Below are positions 1 to 9,265 of a DNA stretch of 56,613 bases, in pieces. The notes beneath the pieces are model-generated. The model was not told where the DNA came from and made no database searches. It worked only from the letters and a program-made list of their open reading frames with translations. The stretch is from Betaproteobacteria bacterium (GTDB lineage Bacteria; Pseudomonadota; Gammaproteobacteria; Burkholderiales; Burkholderiaceae_C): positions 1 through 56,613 of the forward strand of contig RFVJ01000002.1 of NCBI GenBank assembly GCA_009928125.1, given 5' to 3'. Positions within the stretch are counted from its first letter, which is position 1. Each line of letters opens with the position of its first letter. Position numbers and translations under genes: made by a program.

Positions 1-1
1 T

Positions 2-490
2 TGCGGAGGTGCGACACGCGCTGAATCGGTGTTCAATGGTTTGACCCAATTGCTTGAAGCTGGCACGGCAAATTCAGAGGGGCTGCAAAGCCACGATTGG
101 ATCTTGGTCCATGATGCCGCAAGGTGTTTGATCACATCCGTAGAAATCAATCGCTTGATCGATGCTTGCATCGATGATGAGGTGGGCGGCTTGTTGGCAT
201 TGCCTTTGCCCGATACATTGAAATCGGCCGTCCATGGTCGTGTCAGTCAAACCTTGCCGCGTCAAGACAAATGGTTGGCCCAAACACCTCAAATGTTTCG
301 CGCAGGACAGTTGCATGCTGCACTGAAGGCCAAGCAAGCTGACCATTTTGAAGGCATCACCGACGAGGCCAGCGCCATGGAGATGGCTGGCTTTTCGCCC
401 AAGTTGGTGGTGGGCAGTCCACACAATTTCAAAGTCACTTATCCACCCGATTTCGCTTTGGCGGAAGATTTGCTAGGGAGCAGAACATGA
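2..490 (+). CDS. ispD: 2-C-methyl-D-erythritol 4-phosphate cytidylyltransferase, 5'-truncated by window edge
   Basis: Frame-2 reading [14 protein letters not shown]...[16 protein letters not shown]; overlaps ispF start (ATGA). Confidence 0.9.
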   Translation, partial: CGGATRAESVFNGLTQLLEAGTANSEGLQSHDWILVHDAARCLITSVEINRLIDACIDDEVGGLLALPLPDTLKSAVHGRVSQTLPRQDKWLAQTPQMFRAGQLHAALKAKQADHFEGITDEASAMEMAGFSPKLVVGSPHNFKVTYPPDFALAEDLLGSRT

Positions 491-966
491 CCATTCGAGT
501 TGGTGAAGGTTGGGACACGCATGCCTTGGTTGAAGGCCGTCCCTTGATGCTGGGCGGTGTTCAAATTCCGCACGACAAAGGGCTGTTGGGTCATTCCGAT
601 GCAGACGTTTTGTTGCATGCCATCACCGATGCATTGTTGGGCGCTGCGGGCTTAGGCGACATTGGCCAGCATTTTCCAGACACCGATGCCACCTACAAGG
701 GCGCCAATTCGGTGGTGTTGTTGAAAAAAGCCTACGACCATGTGAAGCAACTGGGCTGGCATTTGGGCAATGTCGATTGCACCATCATTGCCCAAGCACC
801 CAAGTTATCGCCACATCGCTCAGACATTCGATCTGCCATTGCCAAGGCATTGGGCGTACCCGAATCCCATGTCAATGTGAAAGCCAAAACGGCTGAAAAA
901 ATGGGGCCTGTGGGAGAGGGCCTCAGCATGGAGGCCAGGGCCGTGGTGTTGATTCACAAGCCATGA
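487..966 (+). CDS. ispF: 2-C-methyl-D-erythritol 2,4-cyclodiphosphate synthase
   Basis: [60 protein letters not shown] motif. Confidence 0.97.
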   Translation: MTIRVGEGWDTHALVEGRPLMLGGVQIPHDKGLLGHSDADVLLHAITDALLGAAGLGDIGQHFPDTDATYKGANSVVLLKKAYDHVKQLGWHLGNVDCTIIAQAPKLSPHRSDIRSAIAKALGVPESHVNVKAKTAEKMGPVGEGLSMEARAVVLIHKP

Positions 967-970
967 AGAA

Positions 971-995
971 AAATGCCACCTTCAAGGTGGCATTT
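971..995. terminator. bidirectional hairpin between convergent ispF and SDR gene
   Basis: AAATGCCACC-TTCAA-GGTGGCATTT, 10 bp perfect stem. Confidence 0.7.
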
Positions 996-1005
996 GTTTG
1001 AAAAC

Positions 1006-1776
1006 TCATTGAGCGGCCCAACCACCGTCCATGTTCCAGGCCACGCCGCGAATGTTGTTGCCGGCAGCGGAGCAGAAAAACACCGCCAATTCGCCCAACT
1101 CTTCAGGGGTGGTGAATTGCTTGGAGGGCTCTTTTTCACCCAACAACAATTCAGTGGCAGCTTGGTTGCTCAAGCCCAAAGCTTCGGCTTTGGCATCCAC
1201 TTGCTTTTGAACCAAAGGCGTCAACACCCAGCCAGGGCAAATGGCGTTACAAGTCACACCTGTGGTGGCGTTTTCCAGGGCTGTGACCTTGGTCAATCCC
1301 ACAATGCCGTGCTTGGCAGCCACATACGCCGATTTTTCGGCAGAGCCCACCAAACCGTGCACAGATGCCACATTGATGATGCGACCCCAGTTGGCTTTTT
1401 GCATGGCCGGCAAGACAGCACGCGATGCATGAAAGGCACTGGACAGATTGATGGCGATCACCGCATCCCATCGCTCGACGGGAAAGTTTTCAACGCGTGC
1501 CACGTGCTGAATGCCGGCGTTGTTGACCAAGATGTCTACACGGCCAAATTTTTCTTCTGCAAATTTCACCATGGCCTCGATTTCGGCGGGCTTGCTCATG
1601 TCGGCGCCGTGGTAGGCCACTTTGGCACCCAAAGCCGCAATGTCGGCCTCTGGGCCCGCATGATCGCCAAAACCATTTAAAACGATGTTGGCACCTTGTT
1701 TGGCCAAGGCTTTGGCAATGCCCAGGCCGATGCCACTGGTTGAGCCGGTTACGAGTGCGGTTTTGCCTTTCAGCAT
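1006..1776 (-). CDS. SDR-family 3-hydroxybutyrate dehydrogenase
   Basis: TGSTSGIGLGIAKALA, YVAAKHGIVGLTK, C-terminal GVAWNMDGGWAAQ typical of D-3-hydroxybutyrate dehydrogenases. Confidence 0.85.
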   Translation of the reverse strand: MLKGKTALVTGSTSGIGLGIAKALAKQGANIVLNGFGDHAGPEADIAALGAKVAYHGADMSKPAEIEAMVKFAEEKFGRVDILVNNAGIQHVARVENFPVERWDAVIAINLSSAFHASRAVLPAMQKANWGRIINVASVHGLVGSAEKSAYVAAKHGIVGLTKVTALENATTGVTCNAICPGWVLTPLVQKQVDAKAEALGLSNQAATELLLGEKEPSKQFTTPEELGELAVFFCSAAGNNIRGVAWNMDGGWAAQ

Positions 1777-1871
1777 GGAGTTCTCCGAATGATTTACGAT
1801 GTGCAAAAGTGAATTATGGCGCGACCAGGCCACGTGGGCCTGACAACGGCCAGTCAATCCAAAAAATTTGC

Positions 1872-2528
1872 ATGACTGAACCTGTTCTTGAGTATGTCAA
1901 TTGCCCTCATCCCGAGGGCATGCACCGCATGGCGTATTGGTCCTGGGGCCCCAGCTCGGCCCAGCACGTGGTGGTCTGCGTGCATGGACTGACACGCCAG
2001 GGACGCGATTTTGACCAACTGGCACAAGCCATGGTGGCGGCTGCCGCTGCATCGGGGTCAGCCCCAGTTAGGGTCATCTGCCCCGATGTGGTAGGGCGGG
2101 GCCAAAGTGACTGGTTGCCCGACCCCATGGGATATCAATTCCCCCAATATGCCAGCGACATGCGCGTGCTACTTCAAAGTTTGAACAGCCATCAACCCAT
2201 CGCACGCTTGGATTGGTTTGGCACCAGCATGGGTGGTGTGATTGGCATGTTGTTGGCTGTTCAAGAACTGCCAAGCCCCATCAGCCATTTGATTTTGAAC
2301 GACATTGGTCCGCCAGTTTCTTGGAAGTCCATTCAAAACATGCAAACCTATGTGGGTGAGGTGGGGCACTTTGCCTCTGTGCAAGAGGCTGCCGATGCCA
2401 TGTGGCTCATTTCCAAATCGTTTGGCCCGCACGAAGTGATCACTGTTGACGGTGTGGGGCATGCACCCAGCTTTGTGCATGCAGATCAAATCAGCTGGGT
2501 GTTGTCTTATTTGGGATGGCACACATGA
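1872..2528 (+). CDS. alpha/beta hydrolase with apparent internal in-frame deletion near 2430
   Basis: VCVHGLTRQGRDF, FGTSMGGVIGM nucleophile elbow, GVGHAP catalytic His motif; the region between SKSFGPH and VDGVGHAP is too short for the family. Confidence 0.75.
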   Translation: MTEPVLEYVNCPHPEGMHRMAYWSWGPSSAQHVVVCVHGLTRQGRDFDQLAQAMVAAAAASGSAPVRVICPDVVGRGQSDWLPDPMGYQFPQYASDMRVLLQSLNSHQPIARLDWFGTSMGGVIGMLLAVQELPSPISHLILNDIGPPVSWKSIQNMQTYVGEVGHFASVQEAADAMWLISKSFGPHEVITVDGVGHAPSFVHADQISWVLSYLGWHT

Positions 2529-4714
2529 GTTTGCCCGCGGATGACATCCTGATTCGAGCACGTGCATTTGCCGAACCATTTTTGTCGGGTGAAATTCTCG
2601 ACACGGGTGAAAATTTGCTCGTCCATGCCGATGCGGTCGTGGCCATTTTGGACAGCATGAACAGCGGTGACGATGTCAAGGCGGCGAGTTATTTGGTGTA
2701 CACCTGCCCGCATCTGAGTCGACCGCACGAAGTGATCGCCAAAACGTTCGGTGATGAGTTTGCGTCTCTTGCTGTTGAGACAACCAAATTGGTAGAAGTT
2801 CAGCGCCTGTCACGCTCTGCATCTTCGGCTGCCCAATTGCAAGTTGATCCGCGCGCGCAAACTGAAAATGTACGCAAGATGTTGCTAGCATTTAGCAAAG
2901 ATTTGCGCGTCATCATGTTGCGCTTGGCATCGCGTCTGCAAACGCTGCGCTACTTTGCCAGCAGCAAACAAGCGGTGCCGGCCAGTTTGGCCAAAGAGTC
3001 TTTGCAGGTCTTCGCGCCGCTCGCCAATCGATTGGGTATTTGGGAAATCAAATGGGAATTGGAAGATTTGTCATTCCGATTTTTAGAGCCCGATACCTAC
3101 AAGCAAATTGCCAAATTGCTTGATGAAAAGCGTGTGGAGCGCGAAAGCAACATGCAGCGTTTGCGGGAACAAGTGCAAACCGAATTGGCAGCGCAAAACA
3201 TCAAAGCCTCTGTGCAAGGCCGGCCCAAGCACATTTACAGCATTGTGAAAAAAATGCGCGGCAAGTCACTCGACTTTTCGCAAGTGTTTGACATCCGTGC
3301 CATGCGCATCATTGTGTCCAATGTGGCCGATTGCTATGAGGCGCTCAGCTGGGTGCATTCCAGCTTTTCTCCGATCACCTCCGAGTTTGACGATTACATT
3401 GCCAAGCCCAAGCCCAATGGGTACCAGTCATTGCACACCGTGGTACGTGATGACGCCGGTCGACCCATTGAAATTCAAATCCGCACCCAAGCCATGCACG
3501 ACCATGCTGAGCATGGTGTGGCGGCGCATTGGGCTTACAAAGAGGCGGGTGCCAAGGGTTATGTGGGGGTCAGCGCCAACAGCGATTACGACGCCAAAAT
3601 TGCAGTGTTGCGGCAGCTCTTGGCGTGGGAGCGCGAGATGTCGACAGAGGCTGCAGGGCCAGACGCATCTGCAGAAAAAACGGGTGCAGACCCATCTGCC
3701 GAAGAAACTGCGCTGTTTGACGATCGCATCTATGTGCTCACGCCCAACGCCGCCATTGTGGAGCTGCCCAAAGGTGCGACACCCATCGACTTTGCTTATA
3801 CCGTGCACACCAACTTGGGCCACAGATGCAGAGGTGCCAAAGCCGATGGCGTGATGATTCCTTTGAACACGCCCCTGCAAAATGGACAGACCGTGGAAAT
3901 CACCACCGTGAAGGAAGGCGGCCCTTCGCGGGATTGGATGAACACAGAGCTGGGTTTTTTGGTCAGTCACCGTGCGCGAGCCAAAGTCCGTGCTTGGTTC
4001 AATGCACAAATCACGCACGAGAACATTGCAAAGGGGCGTGAGGCTGTCGAGAAAATTTTGCAACGAGAAGGCAAGACGTCCATCAAGTTAGAAGACCTGG
4101 CTTCAGATTTGGGATTCAAATCGTCTGAGGCCTTGTTTGAAACGGTGGGCAAGGATGAGTTTTCCTTGCGCAACATCGAGGTCTTCTTGCGGCCGCCAGA
4201 ACCCGTGATGCAGCCCGATGATTTTGTGCTGCTCAAAAAATCTCGGGTGGTGCCTCCCAAATCTCAATCGGGTGTGCTGGTGGTGGGCGTCGATTCATTG
4301 CTGACCCAATTGTCCAAATGCTGCAGACCTGCACCGCCCGATGCCATCAGTGGTTTTGTCACGCGAGGCAAAGGCGTCAGCATTCACCGAAATGACTGCC
4401 GCAACTTTCAGTCCTTGTTGACGAAGCACAGCGAGCGGGTGATTGAGGTTCGTTGGGGCGTCCAAAAACCGGGTCAGACGCTGTTGTACCCTGTGGAAGT
4501 TTCTGTAGAGGCGACCGACCGTCAGGGCTTGCTTCGTGACATTTCGGAGGTCTTTGCCAAGGAAAAAATGAACGTCGTGGGCGTGCAGACCCAGTCGATC
4601 AAAGGGACGGCATGGATGACATTCACCGTCGAAGTGGCCGATGCATCCCTCTTGAAGCGGGTGATGCAAAGTGTGAAGTCAGTGTCTGGGGTGGGGCAGG
4701 TGAGACTTTTTTGA
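2525..4714 (+). CDS. relA: RelA/SpoT-family (p)ppGpp synthetase, RelA-type with degenerate HD region
   Basis: FDIRAMRIIV..., YIAKPKPNGYQSLHTVV, TGS domain, C-terminal ACT domain; the HD hydrolase motif is not retained. Confidence 0.9.
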   Translation: MSLPADDILIRARAFAEPFLSGEILDTGENLLVHADAVVAILDSMNSGDDVKAASYLVYTCPHLSRPHEVIAKTFGDEFASLAVETTKLVEVQRLSRSASSAAQLQVDPRAQTENVRKMLLAFSKDLRVIMLRLASRLQTLRYFASSKQAVPASLAKESLQVFAPLANRLGIWEIKWELEDLSFRFLEPDTYKQIAKLLDEKRVERESNMQRLREQVQTELAAQNIKASVQGRPKHIYSIVKKMRGKSLDFSQVFDIRAMRIIVSNVADCYEALSWVHSSFSPITSEFDDYIAKPKPNGYQSLHTVVRDDAGRPIEIQIRTQAMHDHAEHGVAAHWAYKEAGAKGYVGVSANSDYDAKIAVLRQLLAWEREMSTEAAGPDASAEKTGADPSAEETALFDDRIYVLTPNAAIVELPKGATPIDFAYTVHTNLGHRCRGAKADGVMIPLNTPLQNGQTVEITTVKEGGPSRDWMNTELGFLVSHRARAKVRAWFNAQITHENIAKGREAVEKILQREGKTSIKLEDLASDLGFKSSEALFETVGKDEFSLRNIEVFLRPPEPVMQPDDFVLLKKSRVVPPKSQSGVLVVGVDSLLTQLSKCCRPAPPDAISGFVTRGKGVSIHRNDCRNFQSLLTKHSERVIEVRWGVQKPGQTLLYPVEVSVEATDRQGLLRDISEVFAKEKMNVVGVQTQSIKGTAWMTFTVEVADASLLKRVMQSVKSVSGVGQVRLF

Positions 4715-4738
4715 TGCTACAATGCGGGCTGAATTTGT

Positions 4739-4815
4739 AGGCGCGTAGCTCAGCTGGTTAGAGCACCACCTTGACATGGTGGGGGTCGTTGGTTCGAGTC
4801 CAATCGCGCCTACCA
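4739..4815 (+). tRNA. tRNA-Val (anticodon GAC), CCA encoded
   Basis: AGGCGCG/CGCGCCT acceptor, CCACC-TTGACAT-GGTGG anticodon arm, GGTTCGAGTCC T-loop. Confidence 0.95.
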
Positions 4816-4831
4816 ACATTCTCAAAACATC

Positions 4832-4865
4832 AAGCACCCAGTGTCAACTCGCGGTGCTTTTTTTA
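4832..4865 (+). terminator. terminator after tRNA-Val
   Basis: AAGCACC ... GGTGCTT followed by T tract. Confidence 0.6.
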
Positions 4866-6002
4866 CACCCCATTCAAGGTAAACGCTTCGTGCACTGCAG
4901 ATTGCACGCTACCGCCCAATACTGCGCCACCGCCTGCCACATAAATCCAATCGCCAATGGCAACGGCCCCCACAGCATGGCGGGGGGTTGGCATGGCGGC
5001 GTGCGATTGCCATGTGTTGCTGACTGGATCGTAACTTTCCATTTGACCGAAAACGGTTTGTTGGCCAGGACGGTTGATGATGCCGCCTTCACCACCCATT
5101 GCGAAAAACCGATCGCGATAAATCACCAGACCATGTCCTGAACGTGCGGTTGGCAGTGGTGCCAGAAGTTCCCAAGTGTCCTTATCGGGAACATACACAT
5201 GGTGTAAATCCGTGTTGTACTCGAATGTATTGAAGCGCCCACCAATGACATGTATGCGCCCTTGGTAAGCCACACACCCCACATGATCGCGAGCACCAGG
5301 CAGAGCTTTTTTTCGGCTCCATTGATCGGTTTTTGGATCGTAGACTTCATGCCAGCCAACGCTGGCACGTTCTTCTGTGGGTGATGAAGCGCCACCAATC
5401 AGGTGCAGTTTGCCATTCAAGGCCACTGCGGCGGCTGCACCTCTTGGTCTGGGCAGGGGTGCTATGGAGCGCCACTTGTCCTGCGCTACTTCGTAGACAT
5501 AGGCATGGTTGTCTGGATTTCTATTTTGCTCAATGAAGCCGCCAAACGCATAGATGCGACCATCCAAAGAAGCAACAGCCACGTGGTTGGCGCCCCTTGG
5601 AAGCGGGGCTGCCAAATGCCATTGATCAGCTTGCGGTTCGTACACATGGTGATAGCCCCGGTCGACCCGTCCCTCACCATAGCCGCCTATCACATGCAGT
5701 CTGCCTGCCCACTCAGTGGCCCATGCCATTTCACTTCGAGGAATAGGCAAAGATGCACGTGGGATCCATCGTCCTGTGGGCCCTTTAGGCGCAGGGCTGT
5801 TGACAGAGCGTTGTGATTCTTGGTCGGCTGTGAGGTGGTGAGGGACGCCACCTTGAAGTTTGGCATAGGGCTCAGAAGAGGGGTCTGCTTTAGGCAGAGC
5901 AGGATGGTGCGTGCCGTGGTGATGGGCTGTTTGTGCCAGCACTGATTTGGCCATGAGCAAGGAGGATGCACCGAGCACCCACTTTCTTCTGTCAATCGTC
6001 AT
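4863..6002 (-). CDS. kelch-repeat beta-propeller protein with signal peptide
   Basis: Repeated LHVIGGYGEG, IYAFGGF, LHLIGGAS, IHVIGGRF, FFAMGGEGG, IYVAGGG blades; hydrophobic N-terminus. Confidence 0.85.
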   Translation of the reverse strand: MTIDRRKWVLGASSLLMAKSVLAQTAHHHGTHHPALPKADPSSEPYAKLQGGVPHHLTADQESQRSVNSPAPKGPTGRWIPRASLPIPRSEMAWATEWAGRLHVIGGYGEGRVDRGYHHVYEPQADQWHLAAPLPRGANHVAVASLDGRIYAFGGFIEQNRNPDNHAYVYEVAQDKWRSIAPLPRPRGAAAAVALNGKLHLIGGASSPTEERASVGWHEVYDPKTDQWSRKKALPGARDHVGCVAYQGRIHVIGGRFNTFEYNTDLHHVYVPDKDTWELLAPLPTARSGHGLVIYRDRFFAMGGEGGIINRPGQQTVFGQMESYDPVSNTWQSHAAMPTPRHAVGAVAIGDWIYVAGGGAVLGGSVQSAVHEAFTLNGV

Positions 6003-6365
6003 GCTTTGGATCTCCTTGTAAATGGACGTACATGCACACATTCCCTTGATTGTCTGATGTTCGAATCCGACAGCAAGTTGTGAAGATGATAGGGCAGTCA
6101 GTCAGTTTTTCAAGAGGGTGCGCATCGACCAGAGGCTAAGCAGGGGTCAATGCTGCGACATGGTAGCAATGCGTAAAACGTCATGGATCCCGTAAGTGAG
6201 GTACCTGTCAACTGGGCGAACACAATGACGGGAAGTACATTGCTGGGTTCATGCGTCATTGTGTGGGTGCTTGTAAAAGAATGGTGCGCTTAACTTGATA
6301 CACAAGTGCTTTGTTTTATGGTTAGATAAGCGATGTTTGCTGATTCTATTTGAGGTTCTACCTTC

Positions 6366-7727
6366 ATGCCTATGTCCAAACACATCAAGCTCAATGCCTT
6401 CGACATGAACTGCGTCGGCCACATTCAACAGGGCCTTTGGACGCATCCGCGCGATCAGTCCACGCGCTACCTTGATTTGAATTACTGGACCGACTACGCC
6501 AAGCGTTTGGAAGCGGGCTTGTTTGATGGCATCTTCTTTGCCGATGTGGTGGGTGTGTACGATGTACTGGGCTCAAGCCCCGATGCCGCCGTCAAAGGTG
6601 CTGTGCAGGTGCCCGTGAACGATCCCATGATGCTCATTCCGGCCATGGCCAGTGTGACGGAACATTTGGGCTTTGGTGTGACGGCCAACCTCACGTACGA
6701 ATCGCCGTATTTGTTTTCTCGCCGCATGAGCACCTTGGACCATTTAACCAAGGGCCGCATTGGCTGGAACATCGTGACAGGTTATCTCGACAGTGCGGCA
6801 CGCGCAGCAGGACTTTCAGGGCAAACGGCCCACGACGATCGCTACGATTTGGCCGACGAGTATATGGCTTTGGTGTACCAGTTGTGGGAGGGCAGTTGGG
6901 AGGCGGGTGCTGTGTTGGCCGATCGACAACGTGGTGTGTATGCCGATGCTTCCAAAGTCCATTTGGTGCAGCACAAGGGTCCTCAGTACCAAGTGCAGGC
7001 CATGCATTTGGCTGAACCCTCGCCACAGCGAACACCTCTGTTGTACCAAGCAGGCTCTTCTCCGCGGGGATCTCGTTTTGCGGCCACGCATGCTGAGTGC
7101 GTGTTCTTAAATGGTCAAAGTATGCCGGGCGTTAAAACCATTGTGGAGGGCATACGAGGTCAGGCGGTGGCACAAGGTCGATTGGCCAGTGACATTCAAG
7201 TATGGATGGGTGCCACCATCATTACCGCAGCCACCGACAGCCAAGCGCAAGAGAAGTTTGAAGAATACAAACGTTATGCCAGCTCTGAAGGTGCTTTGGT
7301 GCATGCTGCGGCTTCCATGGGCATCGACTTTTCTAAGTACGACATTGACGAGCCCATCGAGACGGGCAAGAGCCAGGCCATTGTGTCTAATGTCGAGGCC
7401 ATGACGCGCGCTGCCGGCCCTCAGTGGACGCGCCGCAAGTTGTTGTCGCAAATGATTTTGGGTAGCCGCCAAGCACCGTGGGTAGGCTCTGCCGAGACCA
7501 TTGCAAATCAGATGATTGAGTGGTGTTTGCAAGCAGACATTGACGGCTTCAATTTGTCACGTACTGTAGTGCCCGAATGCTTTGACGATTTCATTGAATT
7601 GGTGGTGCCTAGGCTGCAAGAATTGGGCGCCTACAAAACCCAGTACACCCCTGGTACCTTTCGCAACAAATTGTTTGGACGCGACAAACTTCCTGCCACC
7701 CACATCGCAGCGAGCTTTCGCCGCTGA
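6366..7727 (+). CDS. LLM-class flavin-dependent monooxygenase (NtaA/SnaA/DszA type)
   Basis: GLWTHPRDQSTRYLDLNYWTDYAKRLEAGLFDGIFFAD ... GRIGWNIVTGYLDSAARAAG ... TPLLYQAGSSPRGSRFAATHAE. Confidence 0.92.
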   Translation: MPMSKHIKLNAFDMNCVGHIQQGLWTHPRDQSTRYLDLNYWTDYAKRLEAGLFDGIFFADVVGVYDVLGSSPDAAVKGAVQVPVNDPMMLIPAMASVTEHLGFGVTANLTYESPYLFSRRMSTLDHLTKGRIGWNIVTGYLDSAARAAGLSGQTAHDDRYDLADEYMALVYQLWEGSWEAGAVLADRQRGVYADASKVHLVQHKGPQYQVQAMHLAEPSPQRTPLLYQAGSSPRGSRFAATHAECVFLNGQSMPGVKTIVEGIRGQAVAQGRLASDIQVWMGATIITAATDSQAQEKFEEYKRYASSEGALVHAAASMGIDFSKYDIDEPIETGKSQAIVSNVEAMTRAAGPQWTRRKLLSQMILGSRQAPWVGSAETIANQMIEWCLQADIDGFNLSRTVVPECFDDFIELVVPRLQELGAYKTQYTPGTFRNKLFGRDKLPATHIAASFRR

Positions 7728-7729
7728 AA

Positions 7730-7884
7730 AAATAATTGGGGTCAGATCAACATTAATTTCTAATCAGTGAGGGCAGAGACAGAGGGGAGCTGAACGATTT
7801 CTGGTACCCCAGTATGAGGAAGCCCCCCTCTGTCTCTGCCCTCACTGATTAACAAAATTAATGTTGATCTGACCCCAATTATTT
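7730..7884. repeat. large hairpin element, copy 1 (conserved outer stem, 18-bp copy-specific inner stem, conserved apical core)
   Basis: AAATAATTGGGGTCAGATCAACATTAATTT(7730-7759) C TAATCA [GTGAGGGCAGAGACAGAG 7767-7784] 43-nt core(7785-7827) [CTCTGTCTCTGCCCTCAC 7828-7845] TGATTA ACA AAATTAATGTTGATCTGACCCCAATTATTT(7855-7884). Confidence 0.97.
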
Positions 7885-7887
7885 GAC

Positions 7888-8667
7888 TCAATCGGCGTAG
7901 CCGGGGTTGGTGCGATCTAGGATGCGCATGTTGGCTTCGAAGTAGAGTCGTTCGCGTTCACCGCGTGGATGGCGATCAGCGCCAGAGGGTGTCAGAACGC
8001 GTTGAATGACATCGTCGCTCAGGATGTTCAAAGCTTTGCCGGTGCTCATGGCCAAAACTTGCGTTTGGCAGGCTTTTTCAAGTTTGTACAGCCGGCGGTA
8101 GGCTTGCGCCACGGTGTCACCTAGGGTGACCACACCATGGTTTTTCATGAACAGCACCGTTTTGTCACCCATGAGTCGTGCCAAGCGTTCACCTTCTTCC
8201 AATGACGATGCGAGGCCCGTGTAGGTATCATCGTAGGCAATTCGGCCATGAAAGAATGCGGCAGTTTGGGTTGCGGGCAGCAAACGGTTGTCTTGCAGCA
8301 TGTTGAGCGCTGTGGCCCAGGGTTGATGCGTGTGCAGTACCACTTTGGCACCGGTGAGTCGGTGCAAGGGGGCATGAATGCTTTGTGCTGAAAGCTCAAC
8401 AACGCCCTGACCTTCAAGGGTTTGCCCCGCTTCATTGAAAATCATCATGTCGCTGGCTTTGGCTTCAGACCAGTGCAAACCAAAAGGCAATACAAAATAT
8501 TGATCCGTGCGTCCGGGCACACAAGCTGTGAAGTGATTGTCGATGCCTTCTTCAAAACCATCTAAAACAGCCATGCGCAGGGCGGCGGCCAAATGGATCT
8601 TGACTTGTTGAACGGCATCGATGTTGCTGGAGGTGTGAAGTGCGTGGACGGTCATGGTGAACTTCAA
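7888..8667 (-). CDS. class II aldolase/adducin family protein
   Basis: HTHQPWATAL metal-binding His motif, MKNHGVVTLGDTVAQAYRRLYKLEKACQ. Confidence 0.9.
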   Translation of the reverse strand: MKFTMTVHALHTSSNIDAVQQVKIHLAAALRMAVLDGFEEGIDNHFTACVPGRTDQYFVLPFGLHWSEAKASDMMIFNEAGQTLEGQGVVELSAQSIHAPLHRLTGAKVVLHTHQPWATALNMLQDNRLLPATQTAAFFHGRIAYDDTYTGLASSLEEGERLARLMGDKTVLFMKNHGVVTLGDTVAQAYRRLYKLEKACQTQVLAMSTGKALNILSDDVIQRVLTPSGADRHPRGERERLYFEANMRILDRTNPGYAD

Positions 8668-8763
8668 AATAGTTTGAACGATGCGCTAAGACTACGTCAA
8701 CTGTCCCAAAATTCAATCGGCATTACCCTAGTGTGAGGCACTTTCATGCGCATGCCCAGGCAC

Positions 8764-9252
8764 TTACTTGTTCTGCTTCCTGAACGCCCAAGGCGGGGTA
8801 GGGGATTTGTCTTTCCATAAGCCAAGGGATTGCGCGCGTGCTGTTGATTCTGCTTGCGCATAAACATCACGGTCCTCTGGGGATTGCTCGTTGGCATATT
8901 GTTTGTAATGCCAAGCCATGCCGCGTTTGATTTGTTCGAGGCAGGCATCTGTTTGGTTCACCAAAATCTTGCCAACCGATCGGCCGTATTTGTCCTTTTT
9001 TTGAACATCGACAAAGACTTCTTTGCCATGGACCATCTCGTGCAGGGATTGTTTTGATTTGTTGCCAAATGCCTGCGCTTTTTCAGGTGCATCAATGCCT
9101 TGCAGCCTGATTATGTGTTGATTCTTTTGGTCATCCAAAAGCGTCACAGTGTCGCCGTCGGCAACGCCAATTACCTTGCCTTGGAGAGTGGCAGCATTCA
9201 AGGCGCCGGCAAGAAGCAGCAATGCACTCCACGTCAGTTTGACCCAAGGCAT
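8764..9252 (-). CDS. secreted thermonuclease-like (SNase) protein
   Basis: GKVIGVADGDTVTLLDDQ...IRLQGIDAPEKAQAFG...DKYGRSVGKI; signal peptide. Confidence 0.9.
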   Translation of the reverse strand: MPWVKLTWSALLLLAGALNAATLQGKVIGVADGDTVTLLDDQKNQHIIRLQGIDAPEKAQAFGNKSKQSLHEMVHGKEVFVDVQKKDKYGRSVGKILVNQTDACLEQIKRGMAWHYKQYANEQSPEDRDVYAQAESTARAQSLGLWKDKSPTPPWAFRKQNK

Positions 9253-9265
9253 TCAGGCATCCTAA

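Noticed and set aside
973-1680. 235-aa plus-strand ORF opposite the 3-hydroxybutyrate dehydrogenase
   Set aside because: Antisense shadow ORF of a clearly conserved minus-strand SDR gene, with low-complexity composition typical of antisense frames.
2053-2075. GGGGTCAG matches at 2056 and 3565
   Set aside because: Only the 8-mer is shared. They lie inside coding regions and lack the ATCAACATT extension and pairing arm, so they are not members of the hairpin family.
3650-3712. Short imperfect repeat in relA (ASAEKTGADPSAEET)
   Set aside because: Low-complexity linker between domains. Only two imperfect units, so not evidence of a functional repeat.
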